64,000 nucleotides of DNA from NCBI GenBank assembly GCA_965220855.1, contig CBDCQY010000001.1, forward strand, positions 434,001 to 498,000, given 5' to 3'. Shown here in pieces: positions 34,796 through 43,757 of the stretch; position 1 is the stretch's first letter; the number at the start of each line of letters is the position of its first letter. Below the pieces are notes generated by a model. The model searched no databases. It was not told where the DNA came from and saw only the letters and a program-made list of their open reading frames with translations. This DNA comes from Bin95 sp965220855. Its GTDB lineage: Bacteria; Pseudomonadota; Alphaproteobacteria; Bin95. Both the position numbers and the translations under genes were made by a program.

Positions 34796-36556
34796 TCATG
34801 CGAAGGCGGCGTCCAGGATGACCAGTTGCGCCGTCCCCGGCCCCCGCCAGCGGTCGGGGCGCAGCCAGCCGGCGATGTGCAGCGGGCGGCGGGCGGGGTC
34901 GAGCAGGGCTTGGCCGAGCGGGCCGTCCGCCGCGCGGAAGGCGATCGCGCCGAGGCGCCCGCCGCCGCCATCGGCAAGCTCGGCGCGCACATGCGCCTCG
35001 CCGACCCGGCGCGCATGGCGCACCCGCACGCCCGGCAGCGCGAACACCGGCTCGGGATTGCCGCGCCCGAAGGGGCCGACCGGCGCCAGCGCCTCGACCA
35101 GCCCGTCGGTCGCGCCGGCGACGCTCAGCCCCGCATCGATCTCGACCGGGGCCGCCCGGCCGCCCGGCGGCGCGAGCGGGGCCAGGCGCTCGGCGAGGAA
35201 AGCGCGGAACGCCTCCACGCGCTCCGCCTCCAGCGCGAAGCCGGCCGCCATGTCGTGCCCGCCGCCGGCCTCCAGCAGGCCCGCCTGGCGCGCGGCGAGG
35301 ATCGCCGGCCCGATCGGCGCGCCGGGGATGGAGCGCGCCGAGCCGCGAATGCGGCTCCCCTCGCGCGCGCCCACCAGCGCCGGCCGCCCGAAGCGCTCCA
35401 CCAGCCGGCTCGCGACGATGCCGACCACGCCCGGATGCCAGCCCTCGCCGATGGCGAGCAGGAAGGGATCGTCCTCCGCCGGCGCATGGGCGAGCGCGGC
35501 GGTCAGCACGCGGTCCTCCACCTCGCGGCGCTCGCGGTTGAGGCGTTCCAGCGTCTCCGCGTCGCGCGCGAGCGCCTCCGGCGGCCCGCCCGCCAGCAGC
35601 CGCGCGCCCAGCCCCGCATCGCCGAGCCGTCCGCCGGCGTTGATGCGCGGGCCCAGCACGAAGCCCAGATGATAGGCCGTGGGCGGGCCGGCGACGCCGG
35701 CGCGGTCGAGCAGCGCCGCCAGCCCCGGATTGCCGCGCGCCGCCAGCACCTCCAGCCCGCGCGACACCAGGGTGCGGTTCACGCCGGTGAGCGGGGCCAC
35801 ATCCGCCACCGTGCCGAGCGCCACCAGGTCGAGCCACTGGCGCAGGTCCGGCTCGGGGCGGAGGCGGTAATGGCCGCGCCGGCGAAGCGCCCGGTTGGCG
35901 GCCACGACCAGCAGGAAGGCGACCCCGACCGCCGCCAGCCCGCCGAGCGCGCCGGTCTCGTCCATCCGGTTGGGATTGACCATGGCGAGCGCCGGCGGCA
36001 GGCGCGCCTCGGCCAGATGATGGTCGAGCACGATGCACTCCAGGCCGAGGCCGGCGGCGTGGGCGAGCGGCTCGAAGGCGGTCGCGCCGCAATCGGCCAG
36101 CAGCACCAGCCGGTGGCCCTCGCCGGCGAGCTCGTCGAAGACGGCCGCGCTCGGCCCGTAGCCCTCGGTCAGCCGGTCGGGCACCCTTATGCGGGCCGTC
36201 CCGCCGGCCGCCTCCAGGAAGCGCGCCAGCAGGGCGGCGGAGGTGGCGCCGTCCACATCGTAGTCGGCGAACACCGCCACCTTCTCGCCGGCCTCGGCGG
36301 CGTCCGCCAGCCGCTCGGCGGCGAGGTCCATGTCGCGGAGCGTGGAGGGGTCGGGCAGGTCGCGGGCGAGGCGCGGCGCGAGGAAGGCCGCCGCCGCCTC
36401 CGGCTCCACCCGGCGGTTGGCGAGCACGCGCGCCACGACTTCCGGGACCCCGGCCTCGCGCGCGATCGCCGCCGCCACGCGGTCCCCGCCCGCCCGCTCG
36501 CGCCAGGGCCGCCCGGTGAGCGAGCGGGCGACGCCCAGAAAGCCGGCGTCAGGCAT
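34796..36556 (-). CDS. recJ: Single-stranded-DNA-specific exonuclease RecJ
   Basis: A 586-residue DHH-family exonuclease. The first motif is FADYDVDGATS (Asp98, Asp100, Asp102); the DHH motif is VLDHHLAEA (178-180). The DHHA1 region has GGGHDMAAGFAL, and the C-terminal OB domain ends FRAADGPLGQALLD. It degrades single-stranded DNA 5' to 3' in recombination and repair. It overlaps the upstream glpX stop by eight bases, an arrangement (hom-glpX-recJ) seen in other alphaproteobacteria. Confidence 0.96.
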   Translation of the reverse strand: MPDAGFLGVARSLTGRPWRERAGGDRVAAAIAREAGVPEVVARVLANRRVEPEAAAAFLAPRLARDLPDPSTLRDMDLAAERLADAAEAGEKVAVFADYDVDGATSAALLARFLEAAGGTARIRVPDRLTEGYGPSAAVFDELAGEGHRLVLLADCGATAFEPLAHAAGLGLECIVLDHHLAEARLPPALAMVNPNRMDETGALGGLAAVGVAFLLVVAANRALRRRGHYRLRPEPDLRQWLDLVALGTVADVAPLTGVNRTLVSRGLEVLAARGNPGLAALLDRAGVAGPPTAYHLGFVLGPRINAGGRLGDAGLGARLLAGGPPEALARDAETLERLNRERREVEDRVLTAALAHAPAEDDPFLLAIGEGWHPGVVGIVASRLVERFGRPALVGAREGSRIRGSARSIPGAPIGPAILAARQAGLLEAGGGHDMAAGFALEAERVEAFRAFLAERLAPLAPPGGRAAPVEIDAGLSVAGATDGLVEALAPVGPFGRGNPEPVFALPGVRVRHARRVGEAHVRAELADGGGGRLGAIAFRAADGPLGQALLDPARRPLHIAGWLRPDRWRGPGTAQLVILDAAFA

Positions 36557-37562
36557 CCATGGGGTCGAAGCCGGTCTTCCGGTCGAAATTGTGCCAGGCC
36601 TCCACGGTGCGCACCGTGCCGCTCTTGGAGCGCATGATCATGGAGTGGGTGTAGCCGCCGCCGGCGAAGCGGCGCACGCCGCGCAGCATGGTGCCGGAGG
36701 TGACGCCGGTGGCCGCGAACATGACATCGCCGCTGGCGAGCTCCAGCAGGTCGTATTTGCGGTGCAGGTCCTCGATGCCGATGCGCCGGGCGCGGGCGCG
36801 CTCGTCCTCGTTGCGGAACAGGAGCCGGCCCTGGAACTGCCCGCCGATGCAGCGCAGCGCCGCCGCCGCCAGCACGCCCTCCGGCGCGCCGCCGGAGCCG
36901 AGATAGATGTCGATGCCGCTGTCGGGCCGCGAGGTGGCGATGACGCCGGAGACGTCGCCGTCCTGGATCAGCAGGATGCGCGAGCCGGCGGCGCGCACCG
37001 CCTCGATCAGCCCCTCATGGCGCGGCCGGTCGAGAATGCACACCACCAGGTCGGCGACCGCCACGCCCTTGGCCTCGGCGAGCGCGGCCAGATTTTCGGC
37101 CGGCGAGCCGTCGAGATCGACCACGCCCTCCGGCAGGCCCGCGCCGACGGCGATCTTGTCCATATAGACGTCCGGCGCGTGCAGGAAGCCGCCGGCCTCC
37201 GCCATGGCGATGACCGCGAGCGCGTTGGAGCCGCCCTTGGCGGTGATCGTGGTGCCTTCCAGCGGGTCGAGCGCGATGTCGATGCGGGGGCCGCCCGCGC
37301 CCACCCGCTCGCCGATATAGAGCATCGGCGCCTCGTCGCGCTCGCCCTCGCCGATCACCACCGTGCCGTCGATCGCGAGCGCGTTCAGCGCCTGGCGCAT
37401 CGCGTCCACGGCGGCCTGGTCGGCGGCCTTCTCGTCGCCCCGGCCCATCAGCCGCGAGGCGGCGAGCGCGGCGGCCTCGGTCACGCGGACGGCCTCCAGC
37501 GCCAGATTGCGATCCATGGCGCCCCTTGCGTCGCCGGAATGCGCCGTTGCGTCGCCTGGCAT
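36549..37562 (-). CDS. glpX: Class II fructose-1,6-bisphosphatase
   Basis: A 337-residue GlpX phosphatase. ATG 37562 was chosen because GGAGGG stands about eight bases upstream; ATG 37517 (MDRNLALEA) is the family's usual first residue and an alternative start. Conserved blocks are GEGERDEAPMLYIGE, DIALDPLEGTT, KGGSNALAVIA, the catalytic-site region YLGSGGAPEGVLAAAAL and ATGVTSGTMLRGV. It hydrolyses fructose 1,6-bisphosphate in gluconeogenesis. It is co-transcribed with hom and recJ. Confidence 0.96.
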   Translation of the reverse strand: MPGDATAHSGDARGAMDRNLALEAVRVTEAAALAASRLMGRGDEKAADQAAVDAMRQALNALAIDGTVVIGEGERDEAPMLYIGERVGAGGPRIDIALDPLEGTTITAKGGSNALAVIAMAEAGGFLHAPDVYMDKIAVGAGLPEGVVDLDGSPAENLAALAEAKGVAVADLVVCILDRPRHEGLIEAVRAAGSRILLIQDGDVSGVIATSRPDSGIDIYLGSGGAPEGVLAAAALRCIGGQFQGRLLFRNEDERARARRIGIEDLHRKYDLLELASGDVMFAATGVTSGTMLRGVRRFAGGGYTHSMIMRSKSGTVRTVEAWHNFDRKTGFDPMDA

Positions 37563-37583
37563 GACATCACCCTCCGGGTCGCG

Positions 37584-38873
37584 TTACAGGGCCTCGATGC
37601 GGATCGAGAGCGGCGGCTCGACCACCGCCTCATGGCGCGCGATCTCGGCGAGCGCGGCGTTCAGCTCCAGCTCGCGCGTCTCGTGCGTGACGATGACCAC
37701 CGGCACCCGCTCGCCCGGCGCCCGACCCCGTTGCAGCACGGATTCGATGGAAATGCCATGATCTCCGAGACTGGCCGCGACCGAGGCCAGCACGCGCGGC
37801 CGATCGACCACCATGAGGCGGATATAGTAGGCGCCCCGATGCTCGTCCATCGCCGCCGCGCGGAGCGGGGCGAGCGCGGCCGCCGGCGCGCCGAAGACCG
37901 GGATGCGGGCGCCGCGCGCGATATCGACCAGATCGGCCGCGACCGCAGACGCGGTCGGCCCCGCGCCGGCGCCGGGGCCCTCCAGCACGGCGCGCCCGAC
38001 GGCGCTGCCCTCGACCACGACCGCGTTCAGCACGCCATCGACATGCGCGATCGGCGCGGCCACCGGCGCCATGCAGGGATGCACCCGAAGCTCCGGCCCG
38101 GCCGGCGAGCGGCGCGCGATGCCGAGCAGCTTGATGCGGTAGCCCAGCTCCTCCGCGAAGGCGATGTCGAGCGCCGTCACGCTGCGGATGCCCTCGACAT
38201 GCACGGCGTCGAGGCCGATCTGCGCGCCGAAGGCGAGGCTCGCCAGGATGGCGAGCTTGTGCGCGGCGTCCACCCCGTCGATGTCGAAGCTCGGATCGGC
38301 CTCGGCGTAGCCCAGCTCCTGCGCCTCGCGCAGCACGGTCGCGAAGTCCCGCCCCGAGCGGCGCATGTCGGAGAGCATGTAGTTGCAGGTGCCGTTCAGA
38401 ATGCCGACCACGCGCTCGATCTCGTTGCCGGCGAAGCCCTCGCGCAGCGCCTTGATGACCGGGATGCCGCCCGCGACCGCCGCCTCGTAGCCGAGCGCGA
38501 CGCCGGCGTCCTCCGCCGCGCGGGCGAGCTCCGCGCCGTGATGGGCGAGCAGCGCCTTGTTGGCGGTCACCACATGGCGTCCGGCGGCGATCGCCGCCTC
38601 GCAGACCGCCTTGGCCGGCCCGTCGGAGCCGCCGATCAGCTCCACCACGACATCGGCCTCGGCCTCGCGCGCCATGGCCACCGCGTCGTCGTGCCAGCGA
38701 TAGCGCTCCAGCGCGACGCCCCGGTCGCGGGTGCGCTCGCGGGCGGAGACATGACGCACCTCGACCGGCCGGCCGGCGCGGAGCGCCAGCAGGTCGGCGC
38801 GCTCCTCCACCAGGCGAAGCAGGCCCGCGCCGACCGTGCCGAGGCCGGCGACGGCGAGGGTGAGCGGCCTCAT
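37584..38873 (-). CDS. hom: Homoserine dehydrogenase
   Basis: A 429-residue enzyme starting at ATG 38873. The NAD(P) motif is AGLGTVGAGLLRL, the substrate region is VVTANKALLAHHG, and the catalytic signature is ILNGTCNYML with EAQELGYAEADPSFDIDGVDAAHK. A C-terminal ACT domain (YIRLMVVDRPRVLASVAASLGDHGISIESV) implies feedback control by threonine. It reduces aspartate semialdehyde to homoserine for threonine and methionine. It shares ATGA with the upstream aminotransferase. Confidence 0.97.
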   Translation of the reverse strand: MRPLTLAVAGLGTVGAGLLRLVEERADLLALRAGRPVEVRHVSARERTRDRGVALERYRWHDDAVAMAREAEADVVVELIGGSDGPAKAVCEAAIAAGRHVVTANKALLAHHGAELARAAEDAGVALGYEAAVAGGIPVIKALREGFAGNEIERVVGILNGTCNYMLSDMRRSGRDFATVLREAQELGYAEADPSFDIDGVDAAHKLAILASLAFGAQIGLDAVHVEGIRSVTALDIAFAEELGYRIKLLGIARRSPAGPELRVHPCMAPVAAPIAHVDGVLNAVVVEGSAVGRAVLEGPGAGAGPTASAVAADLVDIARGARIPVFGAPAAALAPLRAAAMDEHRGAYYIRLMVVDRPRVLASVAASLGDHGISIESVLQRGRAPGERVPVVIVTHETRELELNAALAEIARHEAVVEPPLSIRIEAL

Positions 38874-40096
38874 CGCCCGGCCGCGGCGCGCCGCGCCGCC
38901 GCCTCCCCGGCAAAGGCGTCGGCGGCGGCCAGGAACTGGCGCACGCCGCGCGCCGCCTGACGGATGCGATGGCGGTTCTCCACCAGAGCCAGACGCACGA
39001 AACCCTCCCCATATTCGCCGAAGCCGACGCCCGGCGAGACCGCGACCCGGGCCTCGCGCAACAGCAATTTGGAAAATTCGAGCGAGCCCATGGCCGCCAG
39101 CGCCGGCGGCAGCGGCGCCCAGGCGAACATGGTCGCGGGCGGCGGCGGCACCCGCCAGCCGGCCTGCCCGAAGGACTCCACCAGCACGTCGCGCCGCTCC
39201 CGGTAGAGCGCGCGCAGCTCCGCAACGCAGTCCTGCGGGCCGTTCAGCGCCGCCACCGCCGCCACCTGGATCGGCGTGAAGGCGCCATAGTCGAGATAGG
39301 ACTTGACCCGCGCCAGCGCCGCCACCAGCCGGGGATTGCCGACGCAGAAGCCGACCCGCCAGCCGGGCATGGAGTAGGTCTTGGAGAGCGAGGTGAACTC
39401 GACCGCGATCTCGCGCGCGCCCGGCGCCTGCAGGATGGAGGGCGGCGGGTTGTCGTCGAACCAGATCTCGGCGTAGGCGAGGTCGGAGATGATCCAGATG
39501 CCGCGCCGGCGGCAGAAATCCACCACCTCGCCGTAGAAGTCGAGACCGGCGACCTCGGCCGTCGGGTTGGAGGGGTAGCTCAGCAGCAGCGCGGTCGGCG
39601 GCGGCACGGAATGGCGCGCCGCGCGCTCCAGCTCGACCAGGAAGTCGTGGCCGGGACCGACGGGAATATGGCGCGCCGAGGCGCCGGCGATGATGAAGCC
39701 GTAGGGATGGATCGGATAGGAGGGGTTCGGCACCAGCACGATGTCCCCCGGCGAGGTGATCGCCTGGGCGAGATTGGCCAGCCCCTCCTTGGAGCCGAGC
39801 GTCACCACCGCCTCGCGCTCGGGATCGATCCGGACGCCGAAGCGCCGGTCGTAATAGGCGGCGATGGCCCGGCGCAGGCCCGGAATGCCGCGCGAGGTGG
39901 AATAGCGGTGGGCGCGGGGGTCGCGCGCCGTCTCGATCATCTTCTCGACGATATGGGCCGGCGTCGGGCGGTCCGGGTTGCCCATGCCGAAATCGATGAT
40001 GTCCTCGCCGGCGGCGCGCGCGGCGGCCTTCATCTCGTTCACCTCGGCGAACAGATAGGGCGGCAGGCGGCGAATGCGGTGGAAGTCGCGGTCCAT
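38870..40096 (-). CDS. Class I aminotransferase (AlaC/LL-DAP type)
   Basis: A 408-residue fold-type I PLP aminotransferase starting MDRDFHRIRRLPPYLFAEV. The PLP Lys is Lys239 in FTSLSKTYSMPGWRVGF. Other blocks are FGMGNPDRPTPAHIV, RYSTSRGIPGLRRAI, LSYPSNPTAEVA and the C-terminal carboxylate-binding Arg in GEGFVRLALVEN. The same gene order with hom is common in alphaproteobacteria, where the protein is annotated as an alanine or LL-diaminopimelate aminotransferase. The exact amino donor is uncertain. Confidence 0.92.
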   Translation of the reverse strand: MDRDFHRIRRLPPYLFAEVNEMKAAARAAGEDIIDFGMGNPDRPTPAHIVEKMIETARDPRAHRYSTSRGIPGLRRAIAAYYDRRFGVRIDPEREAVVTLGSKEGLANLAQAITSPGDIVLVPNPSYPIHPYGFIIAGASARHIPVGPGHDFLVELERAARHSVPPPTALLLSYPSNPTAEVAGLDFYGEVVDFCRRRGIWIISDLAYAEIWFDDNPPPSILQAPGAREIAVEFTSLSKTYSMPGWRVGFCVGNPRLVAALARVKSYLDYGAFTPIQVAAVAALNGPQDCVAELRALYRERRDVLVESFGQAGWRVPPPPATMFAWAPLPPALAAMGSLEFSKLLLREARVAVSPGVGFGEYGEGFVRLALVENRHRIRQAARGVRQFLAAADAFAGEAAARRAAAGR

Positions 40097-40144
40097 GGCC
40101 TCCGGTCTCCGGAAGGGGCGTCCTCTTATAGCGTCGCCGCAGCG

Positions 40145-40594
40145 CTAATCCATGTAAATCCGGACCTCGTCCTGCCCGCCGGGGCGGATCCCGACAGGCC
40201 CGACGGCGACGCCGGCCCCGGCCAGCAGCGCGCGCACGCGCTCCGCCCGGAGCGCCGCGCCGCTGCCGCCCGAGGCCAGCACGGTCGCGCCGCCGCCCCG
40301 CTCGGCCAGCCGGCCGAGCCGCGCGGCCTGCTCGGCGTCGAGCCGGGTCTCGCCGGGCGCAAAGGCGAGCCGCAGGCCCTGGCGCTCCGCCTCCAGCTCC
40401 TCCCAGAGGCCGCCTGCGGGCGCGCCGGCCGGGGCGGGCGGCACATCGGCCAGGTTCGGCCAGGGCCGGGCGCGCAGCACATGCGGCTTGCCGGCCAGAA
40501 GGCCCGGCGGCGGCTGCAGGCTCGCCGGCGCGGCGCAGCCGACCAGCAGGGCCGCCGCGCCGCAGTGCGACAATTTTATGCTGCATCGCAGCAA
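40145..40594 (-). CDS. OmpA-like lipoprotein, probable TTG start
   Basis: A 149-residue candidate from TTG 40594; no ATG or GTG opens this frame at a sensible place. The N-terminus (M)LRCSIKLSHCGAAALLVGCAAP is a lipoprotein signal with lipobox LVGC and Cys20. The C-terminal half (LAFAPGETRLDAEQAARLGRLAE, then ALRAERVRALLAGAGV) follows the OmpA peptidoglycan-binding pattern, though the usual Asp and Arg are only partly recognisable. It may tether the outer membrane to the wall. No strong Shine-Dalgarno is visible, and the start is the weakest part of this call. It is divergent from phaC, 46 bases away. Confidence 0.65.
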   Translation of the reverse strand: MLRCSIKLSHCGAAALLVGCAAPASLQPPPGLLAGKPHVLRARPWPNLADVPPAPAGAPAGGLWEELEAERQGLRLAFAPGETRLDAEQAARLGRLAERGGGATVLASGGSGAALRAERVRALLAGAGVAVGPVGIRPGGQDEVRIYMD

Positions 40595-40640
40595 TCGCGT
40601 CGCGCTATAGTGTCGGCGACTGTCTGCTGGAGGTGGACCC

Positions 40641-42419
40641 ATGACCGGCGCACTCGACGGCGAAGCGCTTGCCGCTCGCCTGAAGGAGATCACCGAACGC
40701 AGCCAGCGGGTGGCGGCCGAATTCGCGGCCCGGCATGGCGCGGACGCGGCGTCGCCCGATCCCGACCCGCTCGGTATCGGCAAGGCCTTTCTCGACATGA
40801 CGGCGCGCATGATGGCCGATCCGGCGCGCCTGGCGACGGCCCAGGCGGAGCTCGCCCGGCAATACGCCCAGCTCTGGCAGGACACCGCCGAGCGCATGAT
40901 GGGCGCCGCCCAGCCCGCCCCGGTGATCGAGCCCGAGCCCGGCGACCGGCGCTTCCGGGACGACGCCTGGCGGGAGAATTTCGTCTTCGACTTCATCAAG
41001 CAGTCCTATCTGCTCTCGTCGCGCTTCCTGCTCGGCGGCGTCGCCGAGGCGGAAGGCGGGGACCCGCACGACGCCGAGAAGGTGGCCTTCTACACGCGCC
41101 AGTTCGTCGATGCGATGGCGCCGACCAACTTCGCCGCCACCAACCCGAAAGTGCTGCGCGAGACCATCGACAGCAAGGGCGAGAACCTGCTGCGCGGCTT
41201 CGAGAACCTGCTGCGCGACCTGGAGGCCGGCAAGGGCCGGCTGCGCATCGCCCAGACCGACATGTCGGCCTTCGAGGTGGGGCGCAATGTCGCGGTGACG
41301 CCCGGCAAGGTGGTGCTGCGCACCGAGCTGATGGAGCTGATCCAGTATGCGCCGACGACGGAGACCGTCCACGAGACGCCGCTCCTGATCGTGCCGCCCT
41401 GGATCAACAAGTTCTACATTCTCGATCTTGCGCCGGAAAACTCCTTCGTGCGCTGGGCGGTGGAGCAGGGCCACACCGTGTTCGTCATCTCCTGGGTCAA
41501 CCCGGACGCCCGGCTCTCCGACAAGGCCTTCGAGGACTATATGGCCGAGGGGCCGCTGGCGGCCCTCGACGCCATCGAGCGCATCACCGGCGCGCGGAGC
41601 GCCAACGCCATCGGCTATTGCCTGGGCGGCACGCTGCTGGCGGTGACGCTCGCCTGGCTGGCGGCGCGCGGCGAGACGCCGATCCGGAGCGCCACCTATT
41701 TCGCCTCGCTGGTCGATTTCAGCGAGGTGGGCGAGCTCGGCGTGTTCATCGACGAGGCGCAGGTCAGCGCGCTGGAGGAGCGCATGGACAAGGCCGGCGG
41801 CTATCTGGAGGGCGCCGACATGGCGACCACCTTCAACATGCTGCGCGCCAACGACCTGATCTGGTCCTTCGTCATCAACAATTATCTGCTGGGGCGCGAT
41901 CCGGTGCCCTTCGACCTGCTGTTCTGGAACGCGGATTCCACCCGGATGCCGAAGCGCATGCACAGCTTCTACCTGCGCCGCATGTATCTGGAGAACGCGC
42001 TCGCCACGCCGGGCGCGCTGGAGGTGGCCGGCGAGCGGCTCGATCTGGGTGCGATAAAGACGCGCAGCTACGTGGTCGGCACGCGCGAGGACCATATCGC
42101 CCCCTGGCGGGGCGTCTATCTGGGCGCGCGCCATTATGGCGGGCCGGTGCGCTTCGTGCTGGCGGCATCGGGGCATATCGCCGGCATCGTGAACCCGCCG
42201 GCGGCCGGCAAATACAGCCACTGGACGCACTCCCGGATGCTGAAGACGAGCGAGGCCTGGCTGGAGCGCGCGGCCGAGAAGCCCGGCTCCTGGTGGCCGG
42301 ACTGGGCGGCCTGGATCGCGCGCACGACCGGCGGCGAGGTCCCGGCGCGCATTCCGGGCGCGGGGCCGCTGCCGGCGCTCGCGGACGCGCCCGGCGGTTA
42401 TGTGGCCGAGCGCTCCTGA
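40641..42419 (+). CDS. phaC: Class I poly(3-hydroxyalkanoate) synthase
   Basis: A 592-residue synthase, the usual class I length. GGAGG lies upstream of ATG 40641. The lipase-like box is GYCLGG with catalytic Cys327; the general acid-base partners are Asp484 (REDHIAPW) and His512 (SGHIAGI). PPWINKFYILDL and SWVNPD are other family blocks. It polymerises hydroxyacyl-CoA into storage granules in the cytoplasm. No phaA, phaB or phaP is adjacent. Confidence 0.97.
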   Translation: MTGALDGEALAARLKEITERSQRVAAEFAARHGADAASPDPDPLGIGKAFLDMTARMMADPARLATAQAELARQYAQLWQDTAERMMGAAQPAPVIEPEPGDRRFRDDAWRENFVFDFIKQSYLLSSRFLLGGVAEAEGGDPHDAEKVAFYTRQFVDAMAPTNFAATNPKVLRETIDSKGENLLRGFENLLRDLEAGKGRLRIAQTDMSAFEVGRNVAVTPGKVVLRTELMELIQYAPTTETVHETPLLIVPPWINKFYILDLAPENSFVRWAVEQGHTVFVISWVNPDARLSDKAFEDYMAEGPLAALDAIERITGARSANAIGYCLGGTLLAVTLAWLAARGETPIRSATYFASLVDFSEVGELGVFIDEAQVSALEERMDKAGGYLEGADMATTFNMLRANDLIWSFVINNYLLGRDPVPFDLLFWNADSTRMPKRMHSFYLRRMYLENALATPGALEVAGERLDLGAIKTRSYVVGTREDHIAPWRGVYLGARHYGGPVRFVLAASGHIAGIVNPPAAGKYSHWTHSRMLKTSEAWLERAAEKPGSWWPDWAAWIARTTGGEVPARIPGAGPLPALADAPGGYVAERS

Positions 42420-42538
42420 CGGGAGTTGGGACAAGGAGTCGCAAGCGGAACCCCTTTCTGCTATCGAAGACGGGCGTCGCGCCCGCCGGGAGCGCGCGGG
42501 CGGCGCACTTCCGGATGGAAGCAGAGAGGGGAAAGCGC

Positions 42539-43591
42539 ATGTCTCACAAACTGTTGAAAGCGGCCGTTCTCGGCATTGCCGGCGCGGTGGCGCTCGGCGC
42601 CGGCATCGGCGGCGCGGAAGCGCAGAAGGTGCGCTGGAAAATGCAGAGCGCCTTCGGCTCCAAGCTCTCGATCGTCGGCGAGGTCGCCGCGCGCTATGAG
42701 GGCGTCGTTGAGGAGATGTCGGCGGGCGACCTGACCGTCAAGTTCTACGAGCCGGGCGCGCTGGTGCCGACCCTGCAGGGCTTCGATGCGGTCGAGGCCG
42801 GTTCGGTGGACGCCATGTGGGGCACCGCCGGCTACCACACCGGCAAATATCCCGCGCTCGCCTTCTTCAGCGCCGTGCCCTTCGGGCCCCGCGTCGGCGA
42901 GCTGCTGGCCTGGCTGAACTATGGCGGCGGCGGCGATCTCTATAACGAGATCTACGCCAAGCACGACCTGATCGGTCTGCACTGCGCGGCGATCGCGCCG
43001 GAGACCTCCGGCTGGTTCCGCACCAAGCTCAGCTCGATCGACGAGCTCAAGGGCAAGAAGATGCGCTTCTTCGGCCTGGGCGCGGAGGTGATGACCAAGC
43101 TCGGCGTCTCCACCCAGCTGCTGGCCGGCGCGGACATCTATCCGGCGCTGGAGCGCGGCGTCATCGACGCGACCGAGTTCTCCATGCCGTCGATCGACCT
43201 CGACCTCGGCTTCTACCAGATCGCCAAGTTCAACTACTTCCCGGGCTGGCACCAGCAGTCCTCGATCGGCGAGCTGCTGATGAAGAAGTCGGCCTTCGAG
43301 GGGCTGAGCGCCCAGCATCGGGCGATCATCCGCCATGGCTGCGACGCGTCGATCACCTGGTCCTTCGTGCGTTCCGAGGCCAAGCAGTTCGAGGCCATGC
43401 TGGCGCTCAAGGAGAAGGGCGTCGAGAGCGTGCGCTGGAGCGATGACGATCTCGCCAAGCTGCGCACGGCCTGGGACGAGGTGGTGGCGACCAAGAGCGC
43501 CGAGGATCCGCTGTTCGGGAAAATCCACGCTTCCTATCAGGCGTTCCGCGACAAATACGCCATCTGGAAGGAGCATGGCTATCTCGACTGA
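42539..43591 (+). CDS. TRAP transporter substrate-binding protein, copy 1
   Basis: A 350-residue DctP-family periplasmic binding protein starting at ATG 42539 after GAGAGGGGAAAG. The signal peptide is LLKAAVLGIAGAVALGAGIGGAEAQ. The carboxylate-binding Arg lies in KKMRFFGLGAEVM, and the region AGADIYPALERGVIDATEFSMPSIDLDLGFYQIAKFNYFPGW resembles the subgroup that includes the 2-oxoacid-binding TakP and mannitol/chloroaromatic-type proteins. It binds an organic acid in the periplasm and delivers it to the DctQM permease encoded downstream. It differs from copy 2 mainly between residues 50 and 150. Confidence 0.93.
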   Translation: MSHKLLKAAVLGIAGAVALGAGIGGAEAQKVRWKMQSAFGSKLSIVGEVAARYEGVVEEMSAGDLTVKFYEPGALVPTLQGFDAVEAGSVDAMWGTAGYHTGKYPALAFFSAVPFGPRVGELLAWLNYGGGGDLYNEIYAKHDLIGLHCAAIAPETSGWFRTKLSSIDELKGKKMRFFGLGAEVMTKLGVSTQLLAGADIYPALERGVIDATEFSMPSIDLDLGFYQIAKFNYFPGWHQQSSIGELLMKKSAFEGLSAQHRAIIRHGCDASITWSFVRSEAKQFEAMLALKEKGVESVRWSDDDLAKLRTAWDEVVATKSAEDPLFGKIHASYQAFRDKYAIWKEHGYLD

Positions 43592-43757
43592 CCGTCGGGC
43601 CGCCGGCCGGGCTTCCGGCTCCCTCGCCGCACGCCTTGCAGGGCAGGCGGCAGGGGGAGTCGCAAGCGCCGGCCGTTTCTGTTATTGAAGACGCGCCGCG
43701 CGTCCGCCAGGAGTGCAGGGGGGCGCATTTCCAAGAGGAAGCAGGGAGGAAAAAACC

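Noticed and set aside
43713..43757. ATG 43713 as start of the second TRAP binding protein
   Set aside because: It would add 15 residues before the signal peptide, while TTG 43758 has a strong AGGGAGGA site and aligns with the ATG of copy 1.
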